DNA of 64,000 nt from RHKX01 sp963823275 (GCA_963823275.1 CAWGKW010000001.1:248001-312000), one strand, 5' to 3'. Numbered from the stretch's first letter, positions 1 through 9,167 are shown. Notes: generated from the letters alone by a model not told the origin. A program made the numbers and translations.

Positions 1-459
1 GATCCGAAGATGATCCGCGCCCTCTACCGGGCCTCCCAGGCGGGTGTCGAGGTGACGCTCAACGTCAGGGGCATCTGTTCCCTGCGCCCCGGCGTCGAGG
101 GCGTCTCCGAGAACATCTCGGTCGTCGCGGTCCTCGGGCGCTTCCTCGAGCACTCCCGGATCTACTCCTTCGAGCGACCCGGCGAGACCCGGGTCTTCAC
201 CGGCTCGGCCGATCTGATGCCGCGCAACCTCTACAACCGGGTGGAGCTCATCATCCCGATCGAGGACGAACACGTGAAGGCCGAGATGGCCGAGATCCTC
301 GACATCAGCCTTGCTGACAACGCCGGGGCCTGGGACCTCGACGCCGAGGGCGAATGGACCAGGCGGGTTCGCGCCGAAGGCGAGCCGGTTCGCGACGTGC
401 AGGGGACGTTGATCGAGCGCAGCAGCGCTCGAGCGGCTGAGGCACCCCAGACCTTCTAA
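1..459 (+). CDS. ppk1: Polyphosphate kinase 1, C-terminal part (5' end outside window)
   Basis: The reading frame is open from base 1 (D-P-K-M...), so only the last 152 residues are visible. They match the end of PPK1, which polymerises the gamma-phosphate of ATP into inorganic polyphosphate at the inner membrane. Visible hallmarks are the LNVRGICSLRPG stretch, SENI, GRFLEHSRIYSF and GSADLMPRNLYNRVE, all from the second phospholipase-D-like catalytic domain. The final 30 residues after the catalytic core are poorly conserved, as usual in the family. Eleven bases separate its stop from the next gene. The catalytic histidine and N-terminal domains lie outside the window, so integrity cannot be judged. 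Confidence 0.92.
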   Translation, partial: DPKMIRALYRASQAGVEVTLNVRGICSLRPGVEGVSENISVVAVLGRFLEHSRIYSFERPGETRVFTGSADLMPRNLYNRVELIIPIEDEHVKAEMAEILDISLADNAGAWDLDAEGEWTRRVRAEGEPVRDVQGTLIERSSARAAEAPQTF

Positions 460-470
460 GAGCAGCACAG

Positions 471-1868
471 ATGCGGCACGACGCGCACGGTTACTGGATC
501 GAGGAAGCGGGGTTGGAAGACGCCCCCTCCAGGTCGGCCCTGGATGCCGAGGTGGACGCCGACGTCGTCATCATCGGCGGTGGATACACCGGACTCTGGG
601 CGGGCTGGTGGCTCAAACAACATGAGCCCAACGCCCGCATCGTCCTGCTCGAAGCCGACCACTGCGGCTTCGGGCCGAGCGGGCGCAACGGCGGTTTCGT
701 GAACTCGATGTCGTTCAGCCTGCCCACCATGCGCGAGATCTTCGGTGACGAGCGGGCGATCGAGATGGTCCACGCCGGCGACGAGTCGGTCAGAGAGATC
801 GGCCGTTGGTGCGAGCAGCAGGGGGTCGACGCCTGGTTCACCCATGGCGGCTACCTGCAGGCCTCGACAGCGCCCCATTTCGATGACACCTGGAGTCCCG
901 TGGTGGAAGCCTGCGAGGAGTTCGGCGAACGCGGCCGAATCGAGGTCCTGGATCGCGACGCCACCCGGGATCGCTGCGCCTCCCCGCTGTTCCGGGGTGC
1001 TGCCTACTACCCGATTGCCGCGACGGTGCAGCCGGCCCGCCTCGCCGCGGGATTGCGGGAACGCGTCATCGAAGCCGGCGTGGAGATCTACGAGGACACC
1101 ATGGTTGACTCGCTGACCGAGCACGGTGGGGTCGTGATCGCAAGGACGCCCGAGGGCCGGGTCAGCGCCGGCTCGGCGATCCTCGGTGCCGGGGGCTCAC
1201 TCCTCAGATTCCGCCCCCTGCGCCGCTCGCTCACGGTCACCTCGAGTCATGTGGTCATCACCGAGCCCGTCCCCGACGTGATCGAGGAGCTCGGCTGGAC
1301 GGGCGGGGAATGCGTCACCGATTCACGATCGATGGTCCACTACTTCCGGACGACCCCCGACGGCAGGATCGCCTTCGGATGGGGGGGTGGAAAGATCGTG
1401 CGCGGGGCGAACGTCCACGGTCGTGCCGAGATCGACCCGAGCCTGGCCGCCGAGGTCGAGGCCCATATGCGCCGCTTCTTTCCCCAGCTCGAGGGTCGTT
1501 CCGTCACCCATGCCTGGGGTGGTCCGATTGACGTCTCTCCCACCCATCTGCCGGTGATCCGAAGCGTTGGCGAGCGCACCTTTGCGGGGTTCGGCTATAC
1601 GGGACACGGCGTCGGCCCGTCGCAGATGGTCGGCCACGCGCTCGCCTCGCTGGCACTTGATCGACGTGACGAGTTCACCTCGCTCGCGATCGTCGATCCG
1701 CCTCACGTCGGCGTGCCGCCGGAGCCCTTCCGCTGGGCGGGCGGGTCGATCATCCGCCGCGCGATCCTGCGCAAGGAGAAGGCGGAGGAGCAGGACCGCG
1801 TTCCCGACCCGATCACCCGGATGGTCAGCGGGATCCCCGAGCTGATGGGCATCCACGTCGGGCGCTGA
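471..1868 (+). CDS. FAD-dependent amine/amino-acid oxidoreductase (DAO family)
   Basis: A 465-residue DAO-fold enzyme expected to oxidise a C-N bond and pass electrons to FAD. The dinucleotide-binding motif VVIIGGGYTGLWAG lies near residue 33, followed by an acidic end of strand two (LLEAD) and the GPSGRNGGF segment typical of the PuuB/ordL group (gamma-glutamylputrescine oxidase-like). A C-terminal FAGFGYTGHGVG segment closes the FAD site. Its position upstream of a polyamine uptake and transamination module makes a polyamine or glutamyl-polyamine substrate attractive, but this is inference. Sarcosine- or D-amino-acid-oxidase-like activity is the alternative. Confidence 0.85.
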   Translation: MRHDAHGYWIEEAGLEDAPSRSALDAEVDADVVIIGGGYTGLWAGWWLKQHEPNARIVLLEADHCGFGPSGRNGGFVNSMSFSLPTMREIFGDERAIEMVHAGDESVREIGRWCEQQGVDAWFTHGGYLQASTAPHFDDTWSPVVEACEEFGERGRIEVLDRDATRDRCASPLFRGAAYYPIAATVQPARLAAGLRERVIEAGVEIYEDTMVDSLTEHGGVVIARTPEGRVSAGSAILGAGGSLLRFRPLRRSLTVTSSHVVITEPVPDVIEELGWTGGECVTDSRSMVHYFRTTPDGRIAFGWGGGKIVRGANVHGRAEIDPSLAAEVEAHMRRFFPQLEGRSVTHAWGGPIDVSPTHLPVIRSVGERTFAGFGYTGHGVGPSQMVGHALASLALDRRDEFTSLAIVDPPHVGVPPEPFRWAGGSIIRRAILRKEKAEEQDRVPDPITRMVSGIPELMGIHVGR

Positions 1869-1947
1869 TAAGCCGGCGACGTGGATGCGACGGATGTGGT
1901 GGGTAGGATCGCATCCGCGCGGGCGCAATCACGAGAGGGAGATTCCG

Positions 1948-2523
1948 ATGGAAGCTGGTTCGGTGGTCGATTCAGGGGAGGGCCGCGAGGTCCTCAGGGG
2001 ACTTTCCAAGCTGTGGTGGCTGTGGCTCGTCTTCGGCATCGCCTGGGTCGTGATCGCACTGGTGATCCTGCAGTTCGACCAGGCATCGATCAACACGGTC
2101 GGAATCCTGATCGGCCTGATGTTCTTCGTCACCGGTGTTCAGCAGCTCGCGATCGCCGGTCTCGTGGATCGGGGTGGTTGGCTGTTCGGCCTCTTCGGCG
2201 TCCTCTTCATCATCGCCGGGGTGATCTCGTTCATCAGTCCGGAGAACACGTTCGCAGCGATCGCCGACATCCTCGGCTTCCTGTTTCTGATCGTCGGCCT
2301 CTTCTGGATCATCCAGGCGTTCATGGAGCGTGACGAGAACGATGTCTGGTGGCTCGGGCTCACCGCCGGGATCCTGATGATCGTCCTGGCCTTCTGGACC
2401 GGCGGCCAGTTCTTCATCGAAAAGCAGTACACGCTGCTCGTGTTCGCCGGGATCTGGGCCTTGATGTCGGGCGTGACAGACATCATCCGCGCCTTTCAGA
2501 TTCGCAGGCTCAAGGACATCTAG
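1948..2523 (+). CDS. HdeD-family (DUF308) membrane protein
   Basis: A 191-residue integral membrane protein with about six hydrophobic helices arranged as repeated pairs, as in HdeD/DUF308 proteins. HdeD is linked to acid resistance in enterobacteria; the role elsewhere is unknown. The in-frame ATG at 1948 is preferred to an upstream start at 1885 because GAGAGGGAG lies directly upstream and the extra 21 residues are basic and not hydrophobic. After the last helix it ends in a short basic tail (QIRRLKDI). The gene converges on the universal stress protein gene. Confidence 0.85.
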   Translation: MEAGSVVDSGEGREVLRGLSKLWWLWLVFGIAWVVIALVILQFDQASINTVGILIGLMFFVTGVQQLAIAGLVDRGGWLFGLFGVLFIIAGVISFISPENTFAAIADILGFLFLIVGLFWIIQAFMERDENDVWWLGLTAGILMIVLAFWTGGQFFIEKQYTLLVFAGIWALMSGVTDIIRAFQIRRLKDI

Positions 2524-2529
2524 ATAAGC

Positions 2530-2577
2530 GCGCGACTCGCAGCAGGCAACTGCGCGACTCGCAGCCCTCCGGGCTGC
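2530..2577. repeat. Direct 13-mer repeat plus short GC hairpin in a convergent gap
   Basis: GCGCGACTCGCAG occurs at 2530-2542 and 2552-2564 (period 22). The second copy runs into a perfect hairpin, GCAGCCC / GGGCTGC (2561-2567 and 2571-2577, loop TCC). The element lies between the convergent stops of the HdeD gene and the universal stress gene. No T tract follows on either strand, so a terminator role is plausible but unproven. Confidence 0.5.
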
Positions 2578-2631
2578 TCGACTGCGCCGGGCCTCCGGGC
2601 AAAGCCCAGTGGCCCTCCGGCGGCGGTTACG

Positions 2632-3063
2632 TCAGTCGTCGTCGCGTTGTCCGGCCGGGGTCACTACGACAGGCACCGTTGCCATATGCACCAGCTTGTG
2701 CGGGGTGGAGCCCAGAATGGCGCCCTTGATCGGGCTCTCGCCGTAGGTGCCGACGATGATCATCCGAGCCTCGAGCTTCTCGGCTAGGTTGGCCAGCGCC
2801 GCCGCCGGGCGTTCCGGGATCAGTGCCGCCTCGGCATCGACGCCTCGCTCCTTCGCGGTCGCGACCCCCTCGTCGACGAAGATGCGCCCCTGATCCCGCA
2901 TCAGCTCACGCTGGGTGCCGATCTCACCGGCGCCCTGGTAGGGCTGGAATCCGTAGGCGACGATCACCTTCGACCCGAGCCCCTCGGCCAGCTCACAGGC
3001 GAGATCCAGCGCGGCGTGCCCGCAATCGGTGCCGTCGTACCCGACGACGATCTCATTGGCCAT
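2632..3063 (-). CDS. Universal stress protein, ATP-binding type
   Basis: A 143-residue single UspA domain. It has the N-terminal IVVGYDGTD strand and the full G-2x-G-9x-G-S nucleotide motif (GTYG, nine residues, then GS) near residues 103-117, which marks the ATP-binding class. The start codon directly abuts the stop codon of the upstream permease gene, so the two are almost certainly co-transcribed and translationally coupled. Usp domains are often fused to or encoded with APC transporters, where they are thought to tune transport in response to energy status. That role here is inference. Confidence 0.92.
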   Translation of the reverse strand: MANEIVVGYDGTDCGHAALDLACELAEGLGSKVIVAYGFQPYQGAGEIGTQRELMRDQGRIFVDEGVATAKERGVDAEAALIPERPAAALANLAEKLEARMIIVGTYGESPIKGAILGSTPHKLVHMATVPVVVTPAGQRDDD

Positions 3064-4572
3064 CTAGCTCACCTCTCCCTGCTTTGCGAGTGATCCCGGT
3101 TCCGCGACCTGTGGCTTGCGCTTGAAGAAGTCCGGTTCGGCGATCCGCTGCAGGATCATCAACACCAGGCCGAGGCCGGCGAAGAAGATCGCGATCGCCA
3201 GCGGCGGCCCGACGCCGAGGACGTCCCGCTTCCCCGGTTCAGCCAGATCGCTGATCGACTTGATCAGCACGTAGGTGAGGGTCACCCCGCCGAGCACCGG
3301 CATCACGCCGACGGCGAAGAAGGACTTCGCGCTCGTCAGGAGTTCATGTCTGTAGAACCAGGCGCAGGCGAAGCCCGTGAGTCCGTAGTAGAAGGCGATC
3401 ATCAGTCCGAGGGCGGCGATCGAGTCGCCGAGGATGTCCTCGCTGATCAACGTCAGCCCGAAGTACCAGACGATCGAGAGGCCGCCCATCAGGAGCGTCG
3501 AGAAGTCGGGTGTCTGGAAGCGCGGATGGACGCGCGCGAAGATCTTCGGCAGGGCTCGCACCGCACCCATCGAGAGCGACGTCCGCGCGGTCGGCAGGAT
3601 CGTCGTCTGCGTCGACGCCGCAGCCGACGTGAGCACCGCGATGACTAGGATCTTGTCGAGCGGCGATCCGAGGACGTCGAGTCCGAGAGCCGAGAGCACG
3701 TCGTCCTTGTTCTGCCTGAGGAAGTCGTCTCCGTGAACGGCTTGAGCGGCTATCGATACGACGACGTAGATCGCGAGCAGGATCAGGGTGGAAACGACCG
3801 CAGATCTCCCTGGGCCCTCCCTGGGATCCTCGGTTTCCTCGTTGACCGTCACCGCGCTGTCCCACCCCCAGTAGATGAAGACGGCGATCAGCACTCCGTC
3901 GATTAGCGCGGTCGTGCTGTCGATGTTGAACGGGTTGAGCCAGGAGATGCTCGGGTCGATGGAGTCGGGGAAGTCACCCGCGTAGACCCTGATCAGAGCC
4001 ACCACGGCGAACGCGGCGAGGGCGAGGATCTCGGCGCCGAGGAGCCCGATCTGCGTGCGGGCGGAGAGCTCGATCCCGATGTAACAGATCGCGGTCATGA
4101 TCGCGATCCAGATCACGCCGATGGTTGTCACCGCCAGCGTGGACGGCGCATCGATCCCGACCAGCAGGAAGCTGTAGAGACCGGCGATCTGGGCGAGGTT
4201 TGCCATCACGATCACGTCGGCGACGATGATGGCCCAGCCGCCGATCCAGCCCATGGTCGGGCCCATCGCGGAGGTGACCCAGGTGAAGGTAGTGCCGCAG
4301 TCAGGGTCGGCGCGGTTCATGTAGTAGTAGGCGAAGCTGATGCAGAGCATCGGCAGGAACGCGACCCACAGGACCGCGGGGGAGAAGAGCCCCACGCCGG
4401 CGGCGACGACGAAGCCGAGGCTGGCGGCGAGGCTGTAGCCGGGGGCGGTGGACGCGACGCCGATGACGACGCTCGAGGCGAAGCCGATGGCCCCGCCCTT
4501 CAGGCCCTTGTCGCCCCCCGAGGCACCGCTTGCCGGCCCGTCCCCGGGCTCCGCGATCGAAGCACTCTCCAC
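3064..4572 (-). CDS. APC-superfamily amino-acid permease
   Basis: A 502-residue polytopic protein with about 12 hydrophobic helices, a cytoplasmic acidic/Gly-rich N terminus, and the APC signature region TAPGYSLAASLG in helix 1. The segment WGWDSAVTVNEETEDP, typical of amino-acid permeases of the APA/GABA-permease group, is present around the middle. Substrate cannot be assigned. The good ribosome site (GGAGGAG) lies upstream of the ATG at 4572. It heads an operon with the universal stress gene at its 3' end. A lone GTTGTACG half-site (complement of 4644-4651) lies about 75 bases upstream, resembling one arm of the palindrome found near potA. Confidence 0.9.
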   Translation of the reverse strand: MESASIAEPGDGPASGASGGDKGLKGGAIGFASSVVIGVASTAPGYSLAASLGFVVAAGVGLFSPAVLWVAFLPMLCISFAYYYMNRADPDCGTTFTWVTSAMGPTMGWIGGWAIIVADVIVMANLAQIAGLYSFLLVGIDAPSTLAVTTIGVIWIAIMTAICYIGIELSARTQIGLLGAEILALAAFAVVALIRVYAGDFPDSIDPSISWLNPFNIDSTTALIDGVLIAVFIYWGWDSAVTVNEETEDPREGPGRSAVVSTLILLAIYVVVSIAAQAVHGDDFLRQNKDDVLSALGLDVLGSPLDKILVIAVLTSAAASTQTTILPTARTSLSMGAVRALPKIFARVHPRFQTPDFSTLLMGGLSIVWYFGLTLISEDILGDSIAALGLMIAFYYGLTGFACAWFYRHELLTSAKSFFAVGVMPVLGGVTLTYVLIKSISDLAEPGKRDVLGVGPPLAIAIFFAGLGLVLMILQRIAEPDFFKRKPQVAEPGSLAKQGEVS

Positions 4573-4697
4573 CTCGTCTCCTCCTGCTCGACGGTTTCTA
4601 AAGAGAACCTATGCGCTGGAGTATCCCAGGGCAAGTGAGAATCCGTACAACCCCAGGTGGCTTGCATGACCGTCCTGGACAAGAGGGATCGGAGCGG

Positions 4698-4934
4698 TCA
4701 GCCGCCATCGCGGAGACGGCCGAGCGTCTCCGAGCGCAACAGCATCTCCGGTGCGAGGACCTCGAGGCCCACCAGGCGTCCCTCCTCGTCGAAGTCGAGG
4801 ACGATTTCGCCGGCCGCATCGCCGAGCGCGTCGACCTCCTCGAGAGTGATCGGAGAGCGCGGAATGAACCCGGCGTCCTCCGGGACCAGGCTTATGTAGG
4901 CGGAGCCGCTCTCTGGGTCGTAGGTTATGAACAC
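4698..4934 (-). CDS. DUF2283 small protein
   Basis: A 78-residue protein matching the DUF2283 pattern: Y-D-x-E-x-G-S-A-Y-I near the N terminus, then IVLDFDEEGRLVGLEVL and a terminal leucine-rich segment. The function of this family is unknown; members are small, all-beta and often found near toxin-like or regulatory genes. It stands alone on the minus strand, 25 bases downstream of mmsA and 125 bases upstream of the permease operon. Confidence 0.8.
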   Translation of the reverse strand: MFITYDPESGSAYISLVPEDAGFIPRSPITLEEVDALGDAAGEIVLDFDEEGRLVGLEVLAPEMLLRSETLGRLRDGG

Positions 4935-4959
4935 GCAGCCATCCTCGCAGGATGGCTGC

Positions 4960-6459
4960 CTACCAGCGGGTGGTCAGCACCTTTTTCCTCGTGTAGAACT
5001 CGATCGCATCGGTGCCGTTGGCGTGCAGGTCGCCGACCATCGAATCCTTCCAGCCCGCGAACGGGAACCAGGCGACGGGGGCGGGGACGCCCACGTTGAC
5101 GCCGATCATCCCTGCCTCGACCTCGTTGCGATATCGGCGGACCGCCTCGCCGGAGGAGGTGAAGATCGCCGAGGCGTTGCCGTAACGCGAGCCGTTGACG
5201 AACTCCAGCGCCTCGCCGAGATCGCTGACCTCGACCAGCGCCAGCACCGGTCCGAACAGCTCCTCTCTCGCCAGCTCCGATTCCCGCTGATCGGTCGAGA
5301 GAATCGTCGGACCCATCAGGGCGCCCGCCTCGTTGGTGCGGTCGCGGCCGTCGACGACCATCTCGGCGCCCTCTGCGAGCGCTCGGTCGACCGCACCGGA
5401 GACGCGGTCGCGGGCGTCGGCTCCGACCATCGGCGGGCAGACGACACCATCCTCGGCGCCGTTGCCGGTCGGCAGGACGCGTGCAGCCTCCGCCAGGGCG
5501 GAGCGGACCTCCGAGCGGCGCGCCTCGTCACCGACGATCACGGCCACTGAGCCGGCGAGGCAGCGCTGTCCGGCGTTCCCGAACGCCGAGCCCATGATTC
5601 CCGACATCGAGGCACCCAGATCGGCGTCCGGCATCACGACCATCGAGTTCTTGGCGCCCGCGAGGGCCTGGACGCGCTTGCCCGACCTGGTGCCGCGGTC
5701 CATCACGTGCAGGGCCGTGGTTGCCTGTCCGACGAAGCTGATCGCATCGATCTCCGGATGGTCGAGGAGACCGTCGACAGCTTCGCGGGCGCCGTGAACA
5801 ACGTTGACGACGCCGGCCGGGATCTCATCGATCCCGGCCGCCAGCTCGACGATCCGCTGTGGCGTCCGCGGATCACGCTCCGACGGCTTCAGGATGAACG
5901 TGTTGCCGCACGCGATCGCATACGGCAGAAACCAGAGCGGGATCATCGCCGGGAAGTTGAAGGGGGTGATCGCGGCGACGACGCCGACGGGCTGACGCCA
6001 CATCTCGACGTCCATGCCGGTCGCGATTCCCTCGAGGTTCTCGCCCTTCATCAGGGTCGGGATCCCGCATGCGACCTCGGTGGACTCGATGCCGCGGCCG
6101 ACCTCGCCGCGCGCGTCGTCGAGGGCCTTGCCCATGTCCTGGGTCACCAGTTGGGCGAGCTCCTCGCGATGCGACCAGAGCGCCTCTCGCAGTGCGAACA
6201 CCGCACGCGCTCGCTTCGCGACCGGGACCGCCGCCCAGGCGGGCTGCGCCGCGCGCGCCGCATTCGCGGCCGCATCGATGTCGCCGACCGTCGACAGCGG
6301 AACCCGGGCGAGAATCGCCCCGGAGGCGGGATCGATGTCGTCGAGGAACTCGGTTGTCCCGGACTCGACCCACTCGCCGCCAATGTGGTTCTTCAGGGTG
6401 GGGATCTCGGCTGAGCCCCCTTCTTCAGTGCTGCTTGCTGCCAACGTCTGCGGCTCCAT
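4960..6459 (-). CDS. mmsA: CoA-acylating methylmalonate-semialdehyde dehydrogenase
   Basis: A 499-residue aldehyde dehydrogenase of the MmsA/IolA type, converting methylmalonate or malonate semialdehyde plus CoA and NAD to propionyl- or acetyl-CoA. Diagnostic features are the N-terminal NHIGGEWVES, ITPFNFPAMIPLWFLPYAI in the cofactor domain, and the catalytic GNAGQRCLAG around residue 285. Family-typical length supports starting at the ATG at 6459, preceded by AAAGGAG with good spacing; a longer TTG-started frame adds 20 residues without family similarity. It lies downstream of the polyamine operon, separated by 366 bases holding a strong inverted repeat. Malonate semialdehyde from beta-alanine would suit that context (inference). 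Confidence 0.92.
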   Translation of the reverse strand: MEPQTLAASSTEEGGSAEIPTLKNHIGGEWVESGTTEFLDDIDPASGAILARVPLSTVGDIDAAANAARAAQPAWAAVPVAKRARAVFALREALWSHREELAQLVTQDMGKALDDARGEVGRGIESTEVACGIPTLMKGENLEGIATGMDVEMWRQPVGVVAAITPFNFPAMIPLWFLPYAIACGNTFILKPSERDPRTPQRIVELAAGIDEIPAGVVNVVHGAREAVDGLLDHPEIDAISFVGQATTALHVMDRGTRSGKRVQALAGAKNSMVVMPDADLGASMSGIMGSAFGNAGQRCLAGSVAVIVGDEARRSEVRSALAEAARVLPTGNGAEDGVVCPPMVGADARDRVSGAVDRALAEGAEMVVDGRDRTNEAGALMGPTILSTDQRESELAREELFGPVLALVEVSDLGEALEFVNGSRYGNASAIFTSSGEAVRRYRNEVEAGMIGVNVGVPAPVAWFPFAGWKDSMVGDLHANGTDAIEFYTRKKVLTTRW

Positions 6460-6825
6460 TGCCGTGCTCCTTTGATCTCGGAAGTTCCCTACCGATGCTA
6501 CTCGCGTGGCAAGGGCCATCGTTGAACAATTCGGGCCGAGCCCTTGTCCAAATGGGAGTAAGTGGGTGGTAGGGGTTCGCGTTCGCTCGCGGGGGGATCC
6601 CTAGGTGGGCGCGGCCTGCCGAGGGACTCGCCGGCCGGTGAGAGTCGGTTTGGGCTGGGCAGGGGAGGATTCGGGGGGTCGGCCACCGTTCACCCGCCCG
6701 CCGAGGGGCGTTGTCAATCGGTCGTGTGATTGCTACCCCTGGGGGGACACGATCACACGACCGATGGCCCACGCCGCGACAGGACCCGCGGTCGACGACT
6801 TTCGCCTGGAAGCGGAGCCGTGGGG
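6460..6825. other. Intergenic region between mmsA and the pot operon
   Basis: This 366-base gap holds no convincing gene. It contains the perfect 14-bp inverted repeat described separately (6717-6765), a TTGACA hexamer on the minus strand overlapping the repeat edge (complement of 6712-6717) and the mmsA ribosome site. I do not see a convincing -10 partner for the TTGACA. Confidence 0.6.
6717..6765. promoter_or_regulatory. Perfect 14-bp inverted repeat with nested GC hairpin
   Basis: ATCGGTCGTGTGAT (6717-6730) is exactly mirrored by ATCACACGACCGAT (6752-6765) around a 21-base spacer that itself contains CCCC/GGGG. The element lies 60-110 bases after the stop of the aldehyde dehydrogenase that ends the pot operon and about 260 bases before mmsA. 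On the minus strand it is immediately followed by TTGACA. It could be an operator, or the terminator/attenuator of the pot operon; there is no U tract. Confidence 0.65.
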
Positions 6826-8313
6826 CTAGGAAGCTCCGTACTCCGAGTACGGATACCACCACGACTTGCGCTCGATCTCCGTCTCCATGTGGACGTGCTT
6901 GGTCTCCTGGAAGGCCTCGAGCCCCTCGCGGCCGAGTTCGCGGCCGATGCCGGACTGCTTGAAGCCGCCGAAGGGCCCTGCGTCGTTGTCGGTGAGCGGG
7001 TCGTTGATCCAGACGGTTCCGGCGCGGAGCTCGCGCATGCAGCGGACGGCGCTCCGCAGATCGCGGGTGTAGACGTTGGCGCCGAGGCCGAATCGGGTGC
7101 CGTTGGCCAGGGCGATCGCATCGTCGAGATCCTTGACCGGGACGATCGGGGCGACGGGCCCGAAGGTCTCCTCGCGAAGCAGGTCGGTCTCGGCCGCAGC
7201 CCCGGTCACCACCGCGGGGGCGAAGAAGTGACCGCGTGGTTGGCCGCCGTCCCCGCCGCCGACCAGCACCTCGGCGCCCGAGGCGACCGCGGCGTCGACC
7301 TGATCGACGACCTTCTGGCGCTGTGGGGCGGAGACCATCGGGCCGATGTCGGTCCCGACCTCGGCCGGATCGCCGATCACGAGGGACTCGGTGTGGGAGA
7401 CGAAGGCCGATACGTAGTCGTCGTAGACGTCCTCCATCACATAGAAGCGCTCCGCCGAGGTGCAGACCTGGCCGGCGTTGAGAAAGGCAGCCCAGGCGCC
7501 GCCGCGAGCGGCGATCTCGATCCCAGAGTCACCGGAACCCGCGACGTCGGCGCAGACGATGAACGGGTCCTTGCCGCCCATCTCGAGGTTGACCCGGGCG
7601 AGGCGCTCCGCGCAGGCCATCGCCACCCGTTTGCCGGTTGCAACCGAGCCGGTGAAGGCGATGCAGTCGACCCGCTCGTCGGCGGAGATCGCGGCACCGA
7701 CGTCGCCGGCGCCGACGACCAGGTTGACGACCCCGGCGGGCAGGTGGGATAAGCAATCGGCGAGCTGCAGCGTCGAGAGCGGGGTGATCTCCGACGGCTT
7801 GGCCACGATGGTGCAGCCCGCGGCCAGGGCCGGAGCGACCTTCCAGGTCAGCAGAAGCAGCGGGTAGTTCCACGGCACGATGCAACCCACCACCCCCAGC
7901 GGGTCCTTGACGACCAGGGCGAGCTGGCTCGACTCGATCGGTGGGATCACCCGTCCGGCGCTGTCGCGGCCGATCTCGGCGTAGTAGTCGAACGCGGCCG
8001 CGCACCAGTCGATCTCGTCGCGGTTCTCGATCAACGGCTTGCCGCCCTCGGAGGTCATGGTCCGCGCCAGCTCCTCCTGGTTGTCGCGGAGCCTCCTGGC
8101 GACCTCGTGGAGCATCTCGCAGCGTTCGCCCGCCGGCGTGGTCGACCATTCGGAAAAGGCAGCGCGCGCGGCCGCGACGGCGGCGTCGAGCTGCTCGGGG
8201 GAGGCGGAGCCGACCGTTGCGATCGTCCCAGTCGTATACGGATTCTCGACGTCGATCGGCGTACCCTCGCCGGCGACGCGCTCGCCGCCGATCAGCAGAG
8301 TGTGGTCGGTCAC
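6826..8313 (-). CDS. NAD(P)-dependent aldehyde dehydrogenase of the polyamine operon
   Basis: A 495-residue ALDH with PWNYPLLLLTWKVAPALAAG in the cofactor domain, ELGGKDP-type motif written here as EMGGKDPFIV, and catalytic Cys in LNAGQVCTSAERFY. Similar to betaine-aldehyde and aminobutyraldehyde dehydrogenases. Its start overlaps the stop of potC by ATGA, so it is the last gene of the potA-D-B-C operon and translationally coupled. The natural reading is oxidation of the aminoaldehyde made from imported polyamine, for example 4-aminobutanal to GABA. The exact substrate is not readable from sequence. Confidence 0.9.
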   Translation of the reverse strand: MTDHTLLIGGERVAGEGTPIDVENPYTTGTIATVGSASPEQLDAAVAAARAAFSEWSTTPAGERCEMLHEVARRLRDNQEELARTMTSEGGKPLIENRDEIDWCAAAFDYYAEIGRDSAGRVIPPIESSQLALVVKDPLGVVGCIVPWNYPLLLLTWKVAPALAAGCTIVAKPSEITPLSTLQLADCLSHLPAGVVNLVVGAGDVGAAISADERVDCIAFTGSVATGKRVAMACAERLARVNLEMGGKDPFIVCADVAGSGDSGIEIAARGGAWAAFLNAGQVCTSAERFYVMEDVYDDYVSAFVSHTESLVIGDPAEVGTDIGPMVSAPQRQKVVDQVDAAVASGAEVLVGGGDGGQPRGHFFAPAVVTGAAAETDLLREETFGPVAPIVPVKDLDDAIALANGTRFGLGANVYTRDLRSAVRCMRELRAGTVWINDPLTDNDAGPFGGFKQSGIGRELGREGLEAFQETKHVHMETEIERKSWWYPYSEYGAS

Positions 8314-9167
8314 GAGGCTGCGCCGACAGCGGCCGGGGTGGTCCCGACGTCCTCTTGATCCGGGCGGATCGCGGCCAGCTTTTCAGCCCTACGCTGCTGG
8401 ACCACCGTCACCACCATCGCGACGATCGTGACGGCGAACAGCATCGCGGCGAGCACGTTGACCTGGGGAGGAATACCTCTCTGCGCGGCTCCGAAGATGT
8501 AGAGCGGGAAGGTCACCGTCGTTCCCGAGTTGAAGTTCGAGATCACGAAGTCGTCGAGCGAGAGGGCAAACGCCAGCAGCGCCGCAGCCAGCAGTCCGGG
8601 GAGGATCAGCGGCAGCGTCACGGTCCTGAAGGTGGTGGCGGAGTCGGCGCCCAGGTCTCGCGCCGCCTCCTCGAGTCGGCGGTCGAATCCGATCAACCTC
8701 GACCGGACCACGACGACCACGAAGCTGATCGAGAACATGATGTGGGCGATCACGAGGGTGACGAACCCCGTGGTCACGGTGAAGTAGACGAACATCGACA
8801 GCAGGGCGGCGCCGATCACGACCTCAGGGCTGGTCATCGGGATCACGATCAGCAGGTTCGCGAGCTTCCGGCCATGGAACTGGTGGCGAACGAGCGCCAG
8901 CGCGATCATCGTGCCGATGATCGTCGAGAAGATGGTCGCGATCGCCGCCAGCTCGAGGCTGGTCAGCATCGCCTGGTTGAGCTCGGGGATGCTGAATGCG
9001 TTCGTCCAGTTGTCGATCGTGAAGCCCTGCCAGGTGAAGTTGAACCGGCCGGCCGGGTCGTTGAAAGAGAACGCCACGATCACCGCGATCGGCATCAGCA
9101 TGTAGACGACGACGAGCCCGGCGAAGATCATCACGCCGTTCTCGCGAATCCAGCTCCCCTGCTTCAT
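8310..9167 (-). CDS. potC: Polyamine-type ABC transporter permease (PotC-like)
   Basis: A 285-residue inner-membrane permease with about six helices and the EAA loop (EEAARDLGADSATTFRTVTLP) that docks onto the ATPase. The N-terminal helix YMLMPIAVIVAFSFND and the LDDFVISNFNSG segment are typical of PotC/PotI. It overlaps the preceding permease and the following dehydrogenase by four bases each (ATGA), a tightly coupled operon. Confidence 0.9.
   Translation of the reverse strand: MKQGSWIRENGVMIFAGLVVVYMLMPIAVIVAFSFNDPAGRFNFTWQGFTIDNWTNAFSIPELNQAMLTSLELAAIATIFSTIIGTMIALALVRHQFHGRKLANLLIVIPMTSPEVVIGAALLSMFVYFTVTTGFVTLVIAHIMFSISFVVVVVRSRLIGFDRRLEEAARDLGADSATTFRTVTLPLILPGLLAAALLAFALSLDDFVISNFNSGTTVTFPLYIFGAAQRGIPPQVNVLAAMLFAVTIVAMVVTVVQQRRAEKLAAIRPDQEDVGTTPAAVGAAS

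Noticed and set aside
415..430. GAGCGC-AGCA-GCGCTC hairpin near the polyphosphate kinase end
   Set aside because: It lies inside coding sequence and such 6-bp stems are common in GC-rich DNA.
4644..4651. GTTGTACG upstream of the permease as a full operator
   Set aside because: Only one arm is present; the mirrored CGTACAA is absent within 20 bases, so it is noted only as a half-site.
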